Assembly (NCBI GenBank): GCA_002238865.1
Contig: MPNE01000014.1
Span: 1-64,000, forward strand
Length of the DNA: 64,000 nucleotides
From: Gemmatimonadetes bacterium bin94
GTDB taxonomy: Bacteria > Gemmatimonadota > Gemmatimonadetes > Longimicrobiales > Gaopeijiaceae
Reading direction: 5' to 3'
Below, in pieces: positions 8,658-17,986 of this stretch. Under the pieces are notes generated by a model. That model ran no database searches. It saw only the letters and a list, made by a program, of their open reading frames with translations, and was not told the origin of the DNA. Numbering within the stretch: the first letter of the stretch is position 1; every line of letters begins with the position of its first letter. The position numbers and the translations under genes were made by a program.

Positions 8658-9223
8658 GGCCGATCGCGACAACGCGCGCCGCCACCGGGATCGCTACCGG
8701 CAAGCTCGCCGTATGGTGGGTACTTGCGTCGGAAGTGGTCATTTTCGGCGGGTTGCTGGCGTCGTACGTCATGCACCGCCTGGGCCATCCCGAGTGGGCG
8801 GACGCCGCGATCCACACCGACGTGCGGATCGGCGCCTTCAACACCTTCGTGCTCCTCAGCTCGAGCCTGACGGCCGTGCTGGCCCACCAGGCGGCGGAGC
8901 GGGGCGACGGCAAGAAGGCCGCGCGGTACCTCTACTGGACCATTTTTGGAGCCGTCACCTTCCTCGGGGTCAAGACCTTCGAGTGGTACACCGAGATTAC
9001 CCACGGCTACACGATCACGTCCAACACCTTCTGGTCGTTCTACTACTCGGCCGCGGGGCTCCACGCCCTCCACGTGATCGCGGGCGCGGTGATCATGGCC
9101 ATTGTCGCCCGGGACGCCGCCAGGAACCGCCAACTCCATCGGGTCGAACTGATCGGGATCTACTGGCACTTCGTCGACATTGTCTGGATTTTCCTGTTCC
9201 CTCTGCTCTACATCGCGAAATAG
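8654..9223 (+). CDS. coxC: Cytochrome c oxidase subunit III (first copy)
   Basis: A 189-residue membrane protein with about five helices and typical subunit III features: WWVLASEVVIFGG early on, KTFEWYTEI in the middle, and a C-terminal YWHFVDIVWIFLFPLLY. It overlaps subunit I by four bases. A second subunit III-like gene lies downstream at 9974-10570, so the two could be distinct subunits of one complex. Confidence 0.9.
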   Translation: MRPIATTRAATGIATGKLAVWWVLASEVVIFGGLLASYVMHRLGHPEWADAAIHTDVRIGAFNTFVLLSSSLTAVLAHQAAERGDGKKAARYLYWTIFGAVTFLGVKTFEWYTEITHGYTITSNTFWSFYYSAAGLHALHVIAGAVIMAIVARDAARNRQLHRVELIGIYWHFVDIVWIFLFPLLYIAK

Positions 9224-9226
9224 CCC

Positions 9227-9964
9227 ATGGCCGGTCACTCTGAGGGTCGCTCGGGTTTCTTCGGAAACCACTACGTCAGGATCTATCTCCTGCTGCTGGG
9301 ACTGCTGGCGGTCAGCATCGTGGGGCCCGTGGTGGGCGGGAACATCGACCGTCAGGTAGAGGTCTTCGGTCTGCAGATCAGCCTCGGGTTGACCCTGACG
9401 CTCATCACCGCCTTCGGCATCGCCGTGTGGAAGGCGTCGCTGGTGATCAAGCACTTCATGCACCTGTCGGTCGAGCGGCCGATCGCCAAGATCTTCCTGG
9501 CGGCATCGGTGCTGTTGCTCGCGCTCTTCTGGGGCGGCGTGGCGCCGGACGTACAGCTGCACGAAGGCCGCATGTGGGAGAATCTGGACGCCAAGGCGGC
9601 GGTGGCGCGCGGGATCTCCGAGCCCGAGCTGCACGTCGAGGACGACAGCCACGCGGCGGAAGGCGAGCACGCCGAAGAGGTCGCGCACGCGAGCCTCGTG
9701 CCGACCAGCAAGTCGACCGACAACCTGCTGCCGGGCGGCTACAACCTGGCCCACGCCGCCTTCTGGACGGTGCTCGCGCTGGTGGCCGTCGGGACCAACG
9801 CCGTGGCGATCATGCTGTCGATCGGGGTGCTGATCCTGCTTTACGAGACGCTGAGTCATATTCCGATCGTACGCCGGCTGGTCGGGCCGGTGGTGGACCG
9901 AGTGTCGAGGCTCCCGGGTGTGAGAACGATCCGTTCGCGCCTGGTCGGGGCGAAGGAGGGGTAG
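9227..9964 (+). CDS. Cytochrome c oxidase subunit IV-like (COX4_pro) protein with extension
   Basis: The 245-residue protein has three N-terminal helices with the subunit IV hallmark VIKHFMHL near residue 75. A His/Glu-rich soluble loop follows (about 120-160, LHVEDDSHAAEGEHAEE), then two more helices near 175-215. Bacterial subunit IV is usually about 100 residues, so the C-terminal half is an unusual addition that may be a fused accessory domain. It lies between the two subunit III genes. Confidence 0.8.
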   Translation: MAGHSEGRSGFFGNHYVRIYLLLLGLLAVSIVGPVVGGNIDRQVEVFGLQISLGLTLTLITAFGIAVWKASLVIKHFMHLSVERPIAKIFLAASVLLLALFWGGVAPDVQLHEGRMWENLDAKAAVARGISEPELHVEDDSHAAEGEHAEEVAHASLVPTSKSTDNLLPGGYNLAHAAFWTVLALVAVGTNAVAIMLSIGVLILLYETLSHIPIVRRLVGPVVDRVSRLPGVRTIRSRLVGAKEG

Positions 9965-9973
9965 GCCCGGTCG

Positions 9974-10570
9974 ATGAGCGCGCGCACGACGATCATCCCG
10001 TTCCGGCCGAGGCCTCGGCGAGCCGAGAAGGTCGTTTCGAACGGCGTGCTGGGCATGATTCTCATCGTCTTCGTCGAAATCATGCTGTTTGCGGGGTTCA
10101 TCTCGGCGTTCGTGATCGTGAAAGCCCGCGCCGTGGGCTCGGTGTGGCCGCCGCCGAATCAGCCCCGGCTTCCCTTCGAGCGCACCGCAATCAACACGAC
10201 CATGCTGATCGCCAGCGGAATCGTGCTGCTGATCGCCCACCGGGCGTACCAGCGCGGCAACCGATCCATCGGCCTGCTGCTCATGCTGGCGACCTTGCTT
10301 GGGGGTGCGTTCGTCACGCTGCAAGGGGTCGAATGGGTGGCGCTGCTGCAGGAAGGGCTGACCCTCACCTCTTCGACGTACGGCAGCCTCTTCTACACGA
10401 TCATCGGGGCACACGCCGCGCACGCGGTGGTTGCGATCGGGTTGCTGGCGTGGGCGTGGCTGCGCCTGATGGCCGGGACGCTGTCCCGGGAAGCGATGTC
10501 CACGGTGTCGCTCTTCTGGTACTTTGTGGTTCTGGTGTGGCCGTTTCTGTACTTCCAGGTGTATCTGTAG
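9974..10570 (+). CDS. Cytochrome c oxidase subunit III-like protein (second copy)
   Basis: The 198-residue membrane protein has subunit III traits: EIMLFAGFISAFVIV, then INTTMLIASGIVLLIAHRAY, TLQGVEWVALLQ, and a C-terminal SLFWYFVVLVWPFLYFQVYL. It differs clearly from the first copy at 8654-9223, so this is not a recent duplication. It follows the subunit IV-like gene by 9 bases and directly abuts the next small gene. Confidence 0.88.
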   Translation: MSARTTIIPFRPRPRRAEKVVSNGVLGMILIVFVEIMLFAGFISAFVIVKARAVGSVWPPPNQPRLPFERTAINTTMLIASGIVLLIAHRAYQRGNRSIGLLLMLATLLGGAFVTLQGVEWVALLQEGLTLTSSTYGSLFYTIIGAHAAHAVVAIGLLAWAWLRLMAGTLSREAMSTVSLFWYFVVLVWPFLYFQVYL

Positions 10571-10843
10571 ATGATGAAGACTCGTGAGATGATCCGGGCG
10601 CGTCGACGGCGCGTGGTGGCAGGCGTGATCGCCCTGGTGGCGATGGCCGTCTTCCCGGATGTCGCTCACGCCTGTCCCGTGTGTTTCGACCGGGACGACG
10701 AGGCGCGGATCGCCTTCCTTGCAACGACCGGCTTGCTGCCCGGCCTGCCGTTGGGGGTGGGAGCGGGGACGGGGTGGTGGCTGAGGAAGCGGGTGCGTGA
10801 GGTTGAGGCGAAGGCCGACCGCCAGGAGGCGCGGGGGCGGTAG
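10571..10843 (+). CDS. Small membrane protein with CPVCF motif, end of oxidase operon
   Basis: The 90-residue protein has an Arg-rich N-terminus, a signal-like helix (GVIALVAMAVFPDVAHA), a CPVCF motif just after it and a second helix (TTGLLPGLPLGVGAGTGWWL). It starts immediately after the second subunit III gene. The two cysteines next to the membrane could bind a metal or form a disulfide. Such a protein in an oxidase operon may help copper insertion, which is only an inference. Confidence 0.7.
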   Translation: MMKTREMIRARRRRVVAGVIALVAMAVFPDVAHACPVCFDRDDEARIAFLATTGLLPGLPLGVGAGTGWWLRKRVREVEAKADRQEARGR

Positions 10844-10857
10844 TCGCCGGGACGAGG

Positions 10858-11199
10858 CTAACGCCCCGAAACCATCTGCTTCAGATCGTCCCAGATGGTT
10901 CCCAGCACGTGCCGCGACTTCCAGGCAACGTATCCCACGCCACTCCACACCAGCGCTGCCGCGAGCACCACGCTCGCTCCCAGTCGCACTTTGTGATCGT
11001 CAATGTAGTCGCCGATGACCCGGTGGCCGGATCCGGGACCGGCTCTCAGGTAGAAGTCCCACCACGTGAACACGATGAACCCGATCGACGTTGCGACCAG
11101 GATCCCCACGGCGACCTGCAAGACCCTCTTCCCACCCATCAGCAACTTCCCCCTGGATTGAACCGGGCGTCCGTCGGGCTGCTGGAACACCCACGCCAA
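10858..11199 (-). CDS. Small two-helix membrane protein, unknown
   Basis: The 113-residue protein has helices near residues 25-47 (VLQVAVGILVATSIGFIVFTWW) and 72-92, and a charged C-terminus. It converges on the oxidase operon with a 14-base gap. An alternative ATG (MGGKRVLQ) would shorten it by about 20 residues. I recognise no family. Confidence 0.6.
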   Translation of the reverse strand: MAWVFQQPDGRPVQSRGKLLMGGKRVLQVAVGILVATSIGFIVFTWWDFYLRAGPGSGHRVIGDYIDDHKVRLGASVVLAAALVWSGVGYVAWKSRHVLGTIWDDLKQMVSGR

Positions 11200-11241
11200 C
11201 GTGAGACAGCCGAACCGCCCGAAGTGGTTGCTCCGACCCGG

Positions 11242-11751
11242 CTACCGTGTCAGCGCGGCTTCCAATCCGTCGATGAAGGTGGGGTCCCCTTCCGGGATCG
11301 GTCCGATCCAGCTGAACGCGACCGCTCCGTCCCGATCGATGAGCACGGACGTGGGCAGCCCGCGGGCGCGGAAGACGTCGCGCGACGTGGCGTCGGGGTC
11401 GAGCGCGATGTCGTACTCGACGCCGAACTCTTCCACGTATTCGATCACGGCGTCGTGGTCCGCCCGCCGATCGACCGACACGCCCAGGATGCGAAGGCCC
11501 CGGTGCCGGTACCTCTCGTACACGGATTGGAGGTAGGGTGTCTCGGCCAGGCAGGGATGACACCATGTGGCCCACAGGTTGACGAGCAGTGTTTCGCCCC
11601 GGTAGTCGGATAGTGAGACGGGCGATTCGGTGTCCAGATGGGTCGCGGTGAAGGCAGGCGCCGGGTCACCCCGCTGCAGGGTGGGCGACTCGGAGGGGAT
11701 GCACGCCGCGAGGGTCAGGGTGGCGAGCAGCCCGTGGATGAGCCGATTCAT
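11242..11751 (-). CDS. TlpA/ResA-type thiol-disulfide oxidoreductase lipoprotein
   Basis: The 169-residue protein starts at ATG 11751, where a lipoprotein signal begins (MNRLIHGLLATLTLAAC). The thioredoxin fold carries the active site WATWCHPC and the cis-proline region GLPTSVLIDRDG. Such proteins reduce disulfides in the periplasm, often of apocytochromes or copper-site proteins. The nearby oxidase operon, with its cytochrome c and CuA subunit, makes that role plausible. It begins 7 bases after the cupin gene, so the two form an operon. Upstream in-frame starts lie inside the cupin gene. Confidence 0.85.
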   Translation of the reverse strand: MNRLIHGLLATLTLAACIPSESPTLQRGDPAPAFTATHLDTESPVSLSDYRGETLLVNLWATWCHPCLAETPYLQSVYERYRHRGLRILGVSVDRRADHDAVIEYVEEFGVEYDIALDPDATSRDVFRARGLPTSVLIDRDGAVAFSWIGPIPEGDPTFIDGLEAALTR

Positions 11752-11758
11752 GCCACGG

Positions 11759-12241
11759 TCATCCCTGTGGCGGCGTGACGGGATGGGTCGAGAACGGACC
11801 CACACCTTGGACCTGGACGACGGTCTCTTCATCCGCCCACATGTACGCGGGTACGTTCGCCGCAATCGCGATGTAGCTGCCCGGGCCGTAGGCGGTGCCG
11901 GCCTCCTTGTCCATGGTCTCGCCCACGCCGACGAAAAACCGTCCGGAGAGGACCGTCATGTGTTCGGTGACAGGGTGGGTGTGGGGTCCCAACTCGAAGC
12001 CGGGCTGGACTTCGAGACGGAAGGCGAAGACCTCTCCGTCCGCGCTCATATCGCCATAGAGCGGCAGGAAGCGCACACCGTCGTTCGGCGCTCCCCAAGG
12101 AAGAGAATCGCCGCTGTGGAAGACGTTGTCGTCCGCGTCCTGTGCATGGGCGGGTGGCGCCGCGACGAGGGCCGCGAGGACGAGCAGAGCCGCTGCGAGC
12201 GCGGGCCGGATGGCCCGGCGGGGGGCGAAGCAATGGTTCAT
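11759..12241 (-). CDS. Exported cupin-domain protein
   Basis: This 160-residue protein has a signal peptide ending around APPAHAQ and one cupin barrel. The metal-binding motif is visible as PHTHPVTEHM (two His plus Glu), and the second motif lies around GPGSYIAI. ATG 12241 is chosen because the signal peptide starts there and AAGGA lies upstream. Enzymatic role is unknown; small single-domain periplasmic cupins are often called 'cupin domain-containing protein' only. It is the first gene of a pair with the TlpA-like protein. Confidence 0.8.
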   Translation of the reverse strand: MNHCFAPRRAIRPALAAALLVLAALVAAPPAHAQDADDNVFHSGDSLPWGAPNDGVRFLPLYGDMSADGEVFAFRLEVQPGFELGPHTHPVTEHMTVLSGRFFVGVGETMDKEAGTAYGPGSYIAIAANVPAYMWADEETVVQVQGVGPFSTHPVTPPQG

Positions 12242-12422
12242 CGTGGTGTCCTTGTCCGTTGAGAGGAGGGGCCGCCCGGGTTCGCTGTCCAGCGGCTCCC
12301 AGCCAATATGGGCCCCCGAGGTGGCGCGCGCATGATCCGGGAGATCCGCAGCCACTTGCCCGCCAAGGCAAGTCCCGGCGATGCTTACGCCCCAACCAAC
12401 ACCCCAGCCGAGAGGGTCGACC

Positions 12423-14954
12423 GTGAAGAAAACGGGCACCGGGACAACATGCACGCTCCTTCTCATCGCCGCGTCCCTGATCCCCGGACCCGGGGCTGGT
12501 CAATGGCAGAACCGGTACCCTCACGTCGATGGGTACGGGCATCACGTCTACCTGGAGGGCTACGAACTGCCCGTCCTCACCAACGGGCCGATCGATCCTG
12601 CACCCTCTCCGGACGGGCGGCAGCTCGCCTTTTCGTCGAGGGGATGGATCTGGGTGATGGATCTGGAGTCGCGGACGGCGCGGCGGCTGACGGCCGGGCG
12701 CGACATGGATTCCCGTCCGGCCTGGCATCCATCGGGCAACCGCATTGCGTTCGTGCGTGACAACGACCACGACACGCGCATCGTCGTCGTCGGCACGGAT
12801 TCGGGGGTTGAGCTGCGCACGATCGACACGCCCGCCATCGACCTCGACCCGGTGTATTCGGCCGATGGCCGCACGCTTTACTACACCTCCGGCCGGGCGG
12901 GAACGCTCGACATCCGGGCCGTGGATCTGGCGACGGGTGAAGAAGAAGCGGTGACGAACGAGCCCGGGATCGAGATGAAGGCACAACCGCTGCCGGGAGA
13001 CGACGCGTTTCTGGTACTCGCCAAGCGGGGGGGTGACCGCGTCGAGCTGCGCTCTCGGAGCGGCGGCGAACCCCGAGTGCTGATGTCCGGCAGCATCGTG
13101 TCCATGGCCCGGCCGGCGCTGAGTCCCGACGGAACGCGACTTGCGCTGAACTGGCCTGCGCAGGAGGGATGGGATCTGCGTGTGCACAGTGTCGAACAGC
13201 CGGGCCCTTCGGTGCTGCTCGCCAGCGGTGGGCTGCCTCTCACACCCGCGTGGAGCGCGGATGGAGAGTGGGTCTACTTCTCCGAGGCAAACGAGGACGA
13301 GGTCATGACCTTGAAGCGTGTGCGCCAGGTCGGCGGGCCCGTCGAGGATGTGGAGGTGGCCACCTGGCAATGGGGAACCGGGACGGCACGACTGAGGATT
13401 CGGACGACCCTCACCGGTGAAAACGCTCGCGCGAACATGGGGCGCTCCACCCAAGCGCGCCGCACGGCCCCCGTCCGCCTGAACGTCCTCGACGTAACCG
13501 GTCATCCCGCGGTCCCGGATGAGGGCGCCAGCCACTTTGATGGAGCCAACGGCCGCGTCTTCTTCTACAGCCCGGGGCTCATCGAGATCACGGTGCCCGC
13601 CGGCCAGGTCACCGTGTCCGCCGTGCACGGTCTGGCCACACCCGAGACCACGGCCACCGTCACCGCAGCGGCAGATGTGGTAACCGAAGTCGCCATCGAT
13701 CTGACTCCCGTCTGGAACGCGCGCTCCGCGGGCTGGACCTCGGGCGATCACCACTTCCACCTCAACTACGGCGGCCAGTACGACCTGGACCCGACCGACA
13801 TGGTCCCAATGATGGAAGGGGAGGATCTGGACATCGCCACGCCCCTCCTGGCCAATCTGCACAACCGCTACGAGGACCAGGACCTGTGGGGTTGGCAAAA
13901 GTCGGACGAGTCGCCGCTGATCCGCTTCGGCCAGGAGATTCGCTCGCATTTTCTTGGCCACATGGGCCTCATCGAGATCCCGGAGTTCCACTGGCCGTGG
14001 GTGTGGGGCCCCGGCTACGAGGTGTACGGAACCGATGACCGGCCCAACGCGGACGTCCTGGATTACGCGCACGGTCATGGCGGCATCGGCTATTACGTCC
14101 ACCCGGTTTCGGTTCCCGATCCGTTCGCTTCCGCGCCCGGGGCCGGCGTGCCGGTCGAACTGGTCGCGGACGCGGTGATGGGAGATGTGGACGCGCTGGA
14201 GGTCATGTGTCTGTGGAGCAGCTCCGAAGGGACGTCGGCGCTGTGGCACCGGTTCCTCAACCTGGGGCTGACCGTCGCGCCGTCAGCAGGCACCGATGTC
14301 ATGCTGAACCTGTACCGCACCATGGCTGTGGGGGCCACCCGGGTGTACGCGTACACCGGGGACCGGGTGAACTGGCCCGCATACCTGGAGGCGCTGACGG
14401 AGGGTCATTCCTTCGTCACCAACGGGCCCTTCCTCGACTTCCGGGTGGACGGCGCGCGCCCGGGCGAGGTGGTCCCGGCACGTGGCGACGGATCCGGTGC
14501 GGCTGGTGCGGACGAGTCCGGTACCGCCCAGTGGACCCTCGATCTCGCCACGGCCACCTCTGTGGAGCAGGTGGAGATCCTCGTCAACGGTCTCGTCGTG
14601 GCGTCCCATCCAGGTATTGCGGAGCCCGGCCAGCGCACCTACGGCGGAGAGGTCGACCTCCCCCTGGGGGGCTGGGTGGCCGCACGCGCACGAGGCGGTG
14701 AGACCCGGTGGCCGTCCATGGACACCGCGCCATTCGCGCACACGGCGCCGGTGTGGATCGGCGAGCGGGGGAGCGCCGATCCCGTGGCACGGCGGGGAGC
14801 CGCCACCGAGCTTCTCGAAATCCTGATCGCGTCGCGCGTCCGGCTCCGGGCCGGATACGGCGGCGCCAGCATCCCGCGCCTCGAAGCCCGTTTCGACGAG
14901 GCGGTCGCGCGGCTGGAAGCGCTGGCCGCCCCCGATTCGGCCCGCCCGCAGTAA
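12423..14954 (+). CDS. Exported TolB-like propeller plus CehA/McbA-type PHP metallohydrolase
   Basis: The preferred start is GTG 12423 (GAGAGG eight bases upstream, signal peptide VKKTGTGTTCTLLLIAASLIP), giving 843 residues. The first half is a PD40/TolB-like beta-propeller with repeated SPDGRQLAFSS-type blades (about 50-320). The second half is a PHP-type metallohydrolase domain starting at WTSGDHHFHLNYGG, with further histidines in EFHWPW and YYVHPVSVP. Members of this hydrolase group include carbaryl and methyl-aryl ester hydrolases. The propeller probably presents or gates substrate. The real substrate is unknown. Confidence 0.8.
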   Translation: MKKTGTGTTCTLLLIAASLIPGPGAGQWQNRYPHVDGYGHHVYLEGYELPVLTNGPIDPAPSPDGRQLAFSSRGWIWVMDLESRTARRLTAGRDMDSRPAWHPSGNRIAFVRDNDHDTRIVVVGTDSGVELRTIDTPAIDLDPVYSADGRTLYYTSGRAGTLDIRAVDLATGEEEAVTNEPGIEMKAQPLPGDDAFLVLAKRGGDRVELRSRSGGEPRVLMSGSIVSMARPALSPDGTRLALNWPAQEGWDLRVHSVEQPGPSVLLASGGLPLTPAWSADGEWVYFSEANEDEVMTLKRVRQVGGPVEDVEVATWQWGTGTARLRIRTTLTGENARANMGRSTQARRTAPVRLNVLDVTGHPAVPDEGASHFDGANGRVFFYSPGLIEITVPAGQVTVSAVHGLATPETTATVTAAADVVTEVAIDLTPVWNARSAGWTSGDHHFHLNYGGQYDLDPTDMVPMMEGEDLDIATPLLANLHNRYEDQDLWGWQKSDESPLIRFGQEIRSHFLGHMGLIEIPEFHWPWVWGPGYEVYGTDDRPNADVLDYAHGHGGIGYYVHPVSVPDPFASAPGAGVPVELVADAVMGDVDALEVMCLWSSSEGTSALWHRFLNLGLTVAPSAGTDVMLNLYRTMAVGATRVYAYTGDRVNWPAYLEALTEGHSFVTNGPFLDFRVDGARPGEVVPARGDGSGAAGADESGTAQWTLDLATATSVEQVEILVNGLVVASHPGIAEPGQRTYGGEVDLPLGGWVAARARGGETRWPSMDTAPFAHTAPVWIGERGSADPVARRGAATELLEILIASRVRLRAGYGGASIPRLEARFDEAVARLEALAAPDSARPQ

Positions 14955-14969
14955 CCGGGCGCCCGGGAA

Positions 14970-15641
14970 ATGGTCGAGCGCCGCTACGACGACGACGAAG
15001 TCGCCCTGATCCTCCATCGCGCGGTCGAGGCAACCGCCGATGGCTCCGAACGGGAGCCGGGCAAGGGGTTGACGCTCGCCGAACTCAAGGAGATCGGCGC
15101 CGAAGCCGGGATATCACGCACCGAAATCGACATGGCGGCCCGGACGCTCGATGTGCGCGAGGACCCGCCGGAGACCGGTGCGGTGCTGGGCCTGCCCACG
15201 ACGGTACAACTCGAAAGAGTGGTCCCCGTGCGACTCGAGGACGAGCACCTGCCACAGCTTCTGGACCTGATCCGCAGCGAGTTGGCGCGTCAGGGCATCG
15301 TGGAAGAGGTTCTTGGCGGATTCGAATGGCGCGCCCGGAGCGGGACCGGCGGGCGCTACGTGTCCATCCGGAGCGAGGGAGACCAGACGCGCATCCGGGT
15401 GCTCGGCAACTACCGCGACGGCTTGCTGGGGTGTACGCTCGGGGCCGGTCCGATCATGACCTTCGGAACCGGCGCTCTCGCCGCGGCACTGGGTGCCGCC
15501 ACTCCGTTCATCATCATTCCGGTGGCGCTCGCGGGCGGCGCCAGCTCCCTCGTTCCATGGAAGATCATCTTCGGCCGGGAAAAGCGGTCCCTGCACCGGG
15601 TATTGGACGCCCTGGAGCGGCGGTTGCTCGACATCGGATGA
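14970..15641 (+). CDS. Membrane protein with helical N-terminal domain, unknown
   Basis: The 223-residue protein starts MVERRYDDDEVALILHRA. Its first 60 residues look like a charged helical regulatory segment (LTLAELKEIGAEAGIS, resembling a helix-turn-helix-like unit). A mixed domain follows, then two hydrophobic helices (about 150-195). A second gene with a lipoprotein start overlaps its stop. I cannot name a family with confidence. Confidence 0.7.
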   Translation: MVERRYDDDEVALILHRAVEATADGSEREPGKGLTLAELKEIGAEAGISRTEIDMAARTLDVREDPPETGAVLGLPTTVQLERVVPVRLEDEHLPQLLDLIRSELARQGIVEEVLGGFEWRARSGTGGRYVSIRSEGDQTRIRVLGNYRDGLLGCTLGAGPIMTFGTGALAAALGAATPFIIIPVALAGGASSLVPWKIIFGREKRSLHRVLDALERRLLDIG

Positions 15642-15676
15642 AACGGGACGAAGTCCCCGGAGGCCAGAAAAGACAA

Positions 15677-16683
15677 ATGCACCGGACGGCGAGGGAATTG
15701 GGCGCGGTCGCGCTGCTCATCACCCTGACGGGCTGCGGATCCGGCTCCCCCCCGGCCCCCGCGCCCCCGCCCCCCACCCGGCCCGGGGGCCGGAGCCCGT
15801 ACCCGAGCCCGACCCGCTGCCGACACCCATTTCAATCCCCGCGCAGGGCACCGCGTCGACCCTTGACGTGGCAACCTGGAACGTCCTGTACTTCGGCGCG
15901 CAGAACCAGGGACCGCGAGACGAGGTGCTCCAGCTGGCTCGCATCCGGGACGTCATCCGCGGGACCGACGCCGATCTCTGGGGTCTCCAGGAAGTGACCA
16001 GCGCCACCGCCTTCGCGGCCCTCCTTTCCGAGCTTCCGGGCTACGCGGGCCTGCTGGCCAACGACTCCAGTGTCACTGACGGCACGGACTTCTACACCGG
16101 GGGCGAACAGAAGGTCGGCATCATCTACAAGACCTCCGTCGTCGCGGTGACCGGCGCGCAGGTGATCCTCACCGATTTCAACTACCAGTTCGCCGGGCGC
16201 CCTCCTCTCGAGGTACGGATCCGGCTGACCCTCGGCGGCACCGCGCGCGAGGCCGTGGTCATCGTGCTCCACGCCAAGGCCACCGCGGATGCCGCGTCGT
16301 GGGAGCGTCGGGTGGCGGGCGCAGTCGCCCTGAAGGACTACATCGACGCCACGCGGCCCGACGACCTCGTCCTCATTCCCGGCGACTGGAACGACGATGT
16401 CGACGAATCCATCACCCTGGGACGCGACACCCCCTACCGGCCTCTGGTTGACGCGGCACCCGATTGGGTGTACCCCACGGCGGAACTGAGCGCCGCGGGC
16501 CTGACCTCGATCCTGGGCTACGGCGACGTGATCGACCACATCCTCGCATCCGACGAAGCGATGGTGTCGTACGAGGCGGGCTCCGCAATGGTCTATCGGG
16601 TCGACGAGCACATCCCGGACTACGAGGACACGACGAGCGACCACCTGCCGGTGCTGGTGCGGTTCCAGCCGCCGGGGGGCTGA
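15677..16683 (+). pseudogene. Endonuclease/exonuclease/phosphatase (EEP) lipoprotein with an apparent frameshift
   Basis: A lipoprotein signal (MHRTARELGAVALLITLTGCGSG) begins at ATG 15677, or at 15638 overlapping the previous stop. The EEP domain lies in the next frame over: LDVATWNVLYFG, DLWGLQEV, PGDWNDD and TSDHLPVLV are all intact up to TGA 16683. The two frames meet in the C/G-run region around 15744-15796. Gaining one base there would join them into a single protein of about 335 residues. The cause may be a sequencing error in the C runs, a real mutation or phase variation. EEP enzymes hydrolyse phosphodiesters with a metal ion. Confidence 0.75.
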
Positions 16684-16684
16684 C

Positions 16685-17986
16685 TCATCCCGCGTCACCA
16701 ACCGGCTCCCCGGGCACGACCACCAGCACCAGCACCGCCGCGACCGCGGCCATCGCAGCGCCGAACACGAAGGGCGCGGCCGGGCCGAACCCTTCCCAGG
16801 CGAAGAGACCTTCCCACAGCACGCCGGCCAGCAGCGAAGCCGGCAGCGTGGCCAGCCCGATCGCCGCCGCGTAGCCTCCGTAGGCCGTCCCGCGCTGCTC
16901 CGGTGGCACCAGGTCGGCCACCATCGCCTTCGCCGCACCCGCGACGAGCCCGTGATAGCACCCGTAGACCAGGTACAGAACCGTGACGTGCACGGCCGTG
17001 TCCGCGAGCGCGAAGCCGAGGTAGACCAGCGCATAGAGCCCCCACGCAGCGGCAACCACGCGCTTGCGGGGGATCCGGTCCGCAAGTGACCCGGCGGGTG
17101 TCGACACGAGTGTGTAGACGACGTTGAAGGCGAGCAGCAGCCACAGGATCCCTGCGACCGAAAGGCCGCGTTCCTGCGCCCTGAGCACGAGGAAAGCGTC
17201 AGCGGAGTTGCCAAGCTCGAAGATCACGGAACAGGCGACGAATGCCCCGAAGCCCCGGCCAAGCCCACGCAGGCGAAGTCGGGGGCGGCTGGCGGCGGGG
17301 CCCGCACCGGGGCTGCCATGGCGACCCCTTCCACCATTGCCGCGCCCGTTGACCCTGACGTCCCTTGCCCCCGCCGCCAGAACCGCTACACCCAGGAACG
17401 CGGGAACAAGGCTCCACAGGACCAGCTTCCGAAACGTCTCGGCTTCCAGGAGGGCACCACCTCCCTGCACCTGCTGCACAACCCAGATCGACACCGCGAT
17501 CCCGATTACGGCCCCCGCCGTATCGGCGGCCCTGTGCAGCCCGAAGGCAAGACCCCGGCGCCCGGCGGGCGTCGAATCGGCAAGCAGCGCGTCGCGGGGC
17601 GCCGTGCGCACCCCCTTCCCGACCCTGTCGCCCCACCGGATCGCGGCCACCGCTCCCCAACTCGACGCCAGGTAGTAGAACGGCTTCGACACGGCAGAGA
17701 TCCCGTATCCGACGACAGCTGGCCACTTGCGGGTCCCGAGGCGATCCGACAACCACCCCGAATACAGTTTGAGGATGCTCGATGTCGCCTCGGCAAAGCC
17801 TTCCACCAGGCCGATGGCCCAGATGCGTACGCCCAGCACGTTGGCGAGGAACAGTGGGAGGACGTTGAGGAGCATCTCGCTCGACACGTCCGTGAGGAAG
17901 CTGGTGCCGCTCGTCGCCCAGACGTTGCGGTGAAGTTTGGGGGGCGAGGGGGAGGTGCGCTTCGGTCCGGCGGGCAAGCTTTTCAT
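16685..17986 (-). CDS. Major facilitator superfamily transporter
   Basis: The 433-residue protein has about 12 helices. It shows the MFS loop 2-3 motif GWLSDRLGTRKWP and the related GSLADRIPRKR in the second half. A Gly/Arg-rich central loop (about residues 205-250) separates the two six-helix bundles. ATG 17986 begins just before the first helix; longer starts would extend into the divergent regulatory region. The family fits drug or small-molecule efflux, with no visible specificity. Its stop is one base away from the convergent EEP stop. Confidence 0.85.
   Translation of the reverse strand: MKSLPAGPKRTSPSPPKLHRNVWATSGTSFLTDVSSEMLLNVLPLFLANVLGVRIWAIGLVEGFAEATSSILKLYSGWLSDRLGTRKWPAVVGYGISAVSKPFYYLASSWGAVAAIRWGDRVGKGVRTAPRDALLADSTPAGRRGLAFGLHRAADTAGAVIGIAVSIWVVQQVQGGGALLEAETFRKLVLWSLVPAFLGVAVLAAGARDVRVNGRGNGGRGRHGSPGAGPAASRPRLRLRGLGRGFGAFVACSVIFELGNSADAFLVLRAQERGLSVAGILWLLLAFNVVYTLVSTPAGSLADRIPRKRVVAAAWGLYALVYLGFALADTAVHVTVLYLVYGCYHGLVAGAAKAMVADLVPPEQRGTAYGGYAAAIGLATLPASLLAGVLWEGLFAWEGFGPAAPFVFGAAMAAVAAVLVLVVVPGEPVGDAG

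Noticed and set aside
8609-10948. A 779-residue minus-strand open frame opposite the oxidase operon
   Set aside because: It is His/Arg/Gln-rich low-complexity sequence lying antisense to clear oxidase genes, a normal by-product of high GC content.
11829-14249. An 806-residue minus-strand open frame opposite the propeller/PHP gene
   Set aside because: It is antisense to a protein with clear blades and metal motifs, and shares only the cupin region in a wrong frame.
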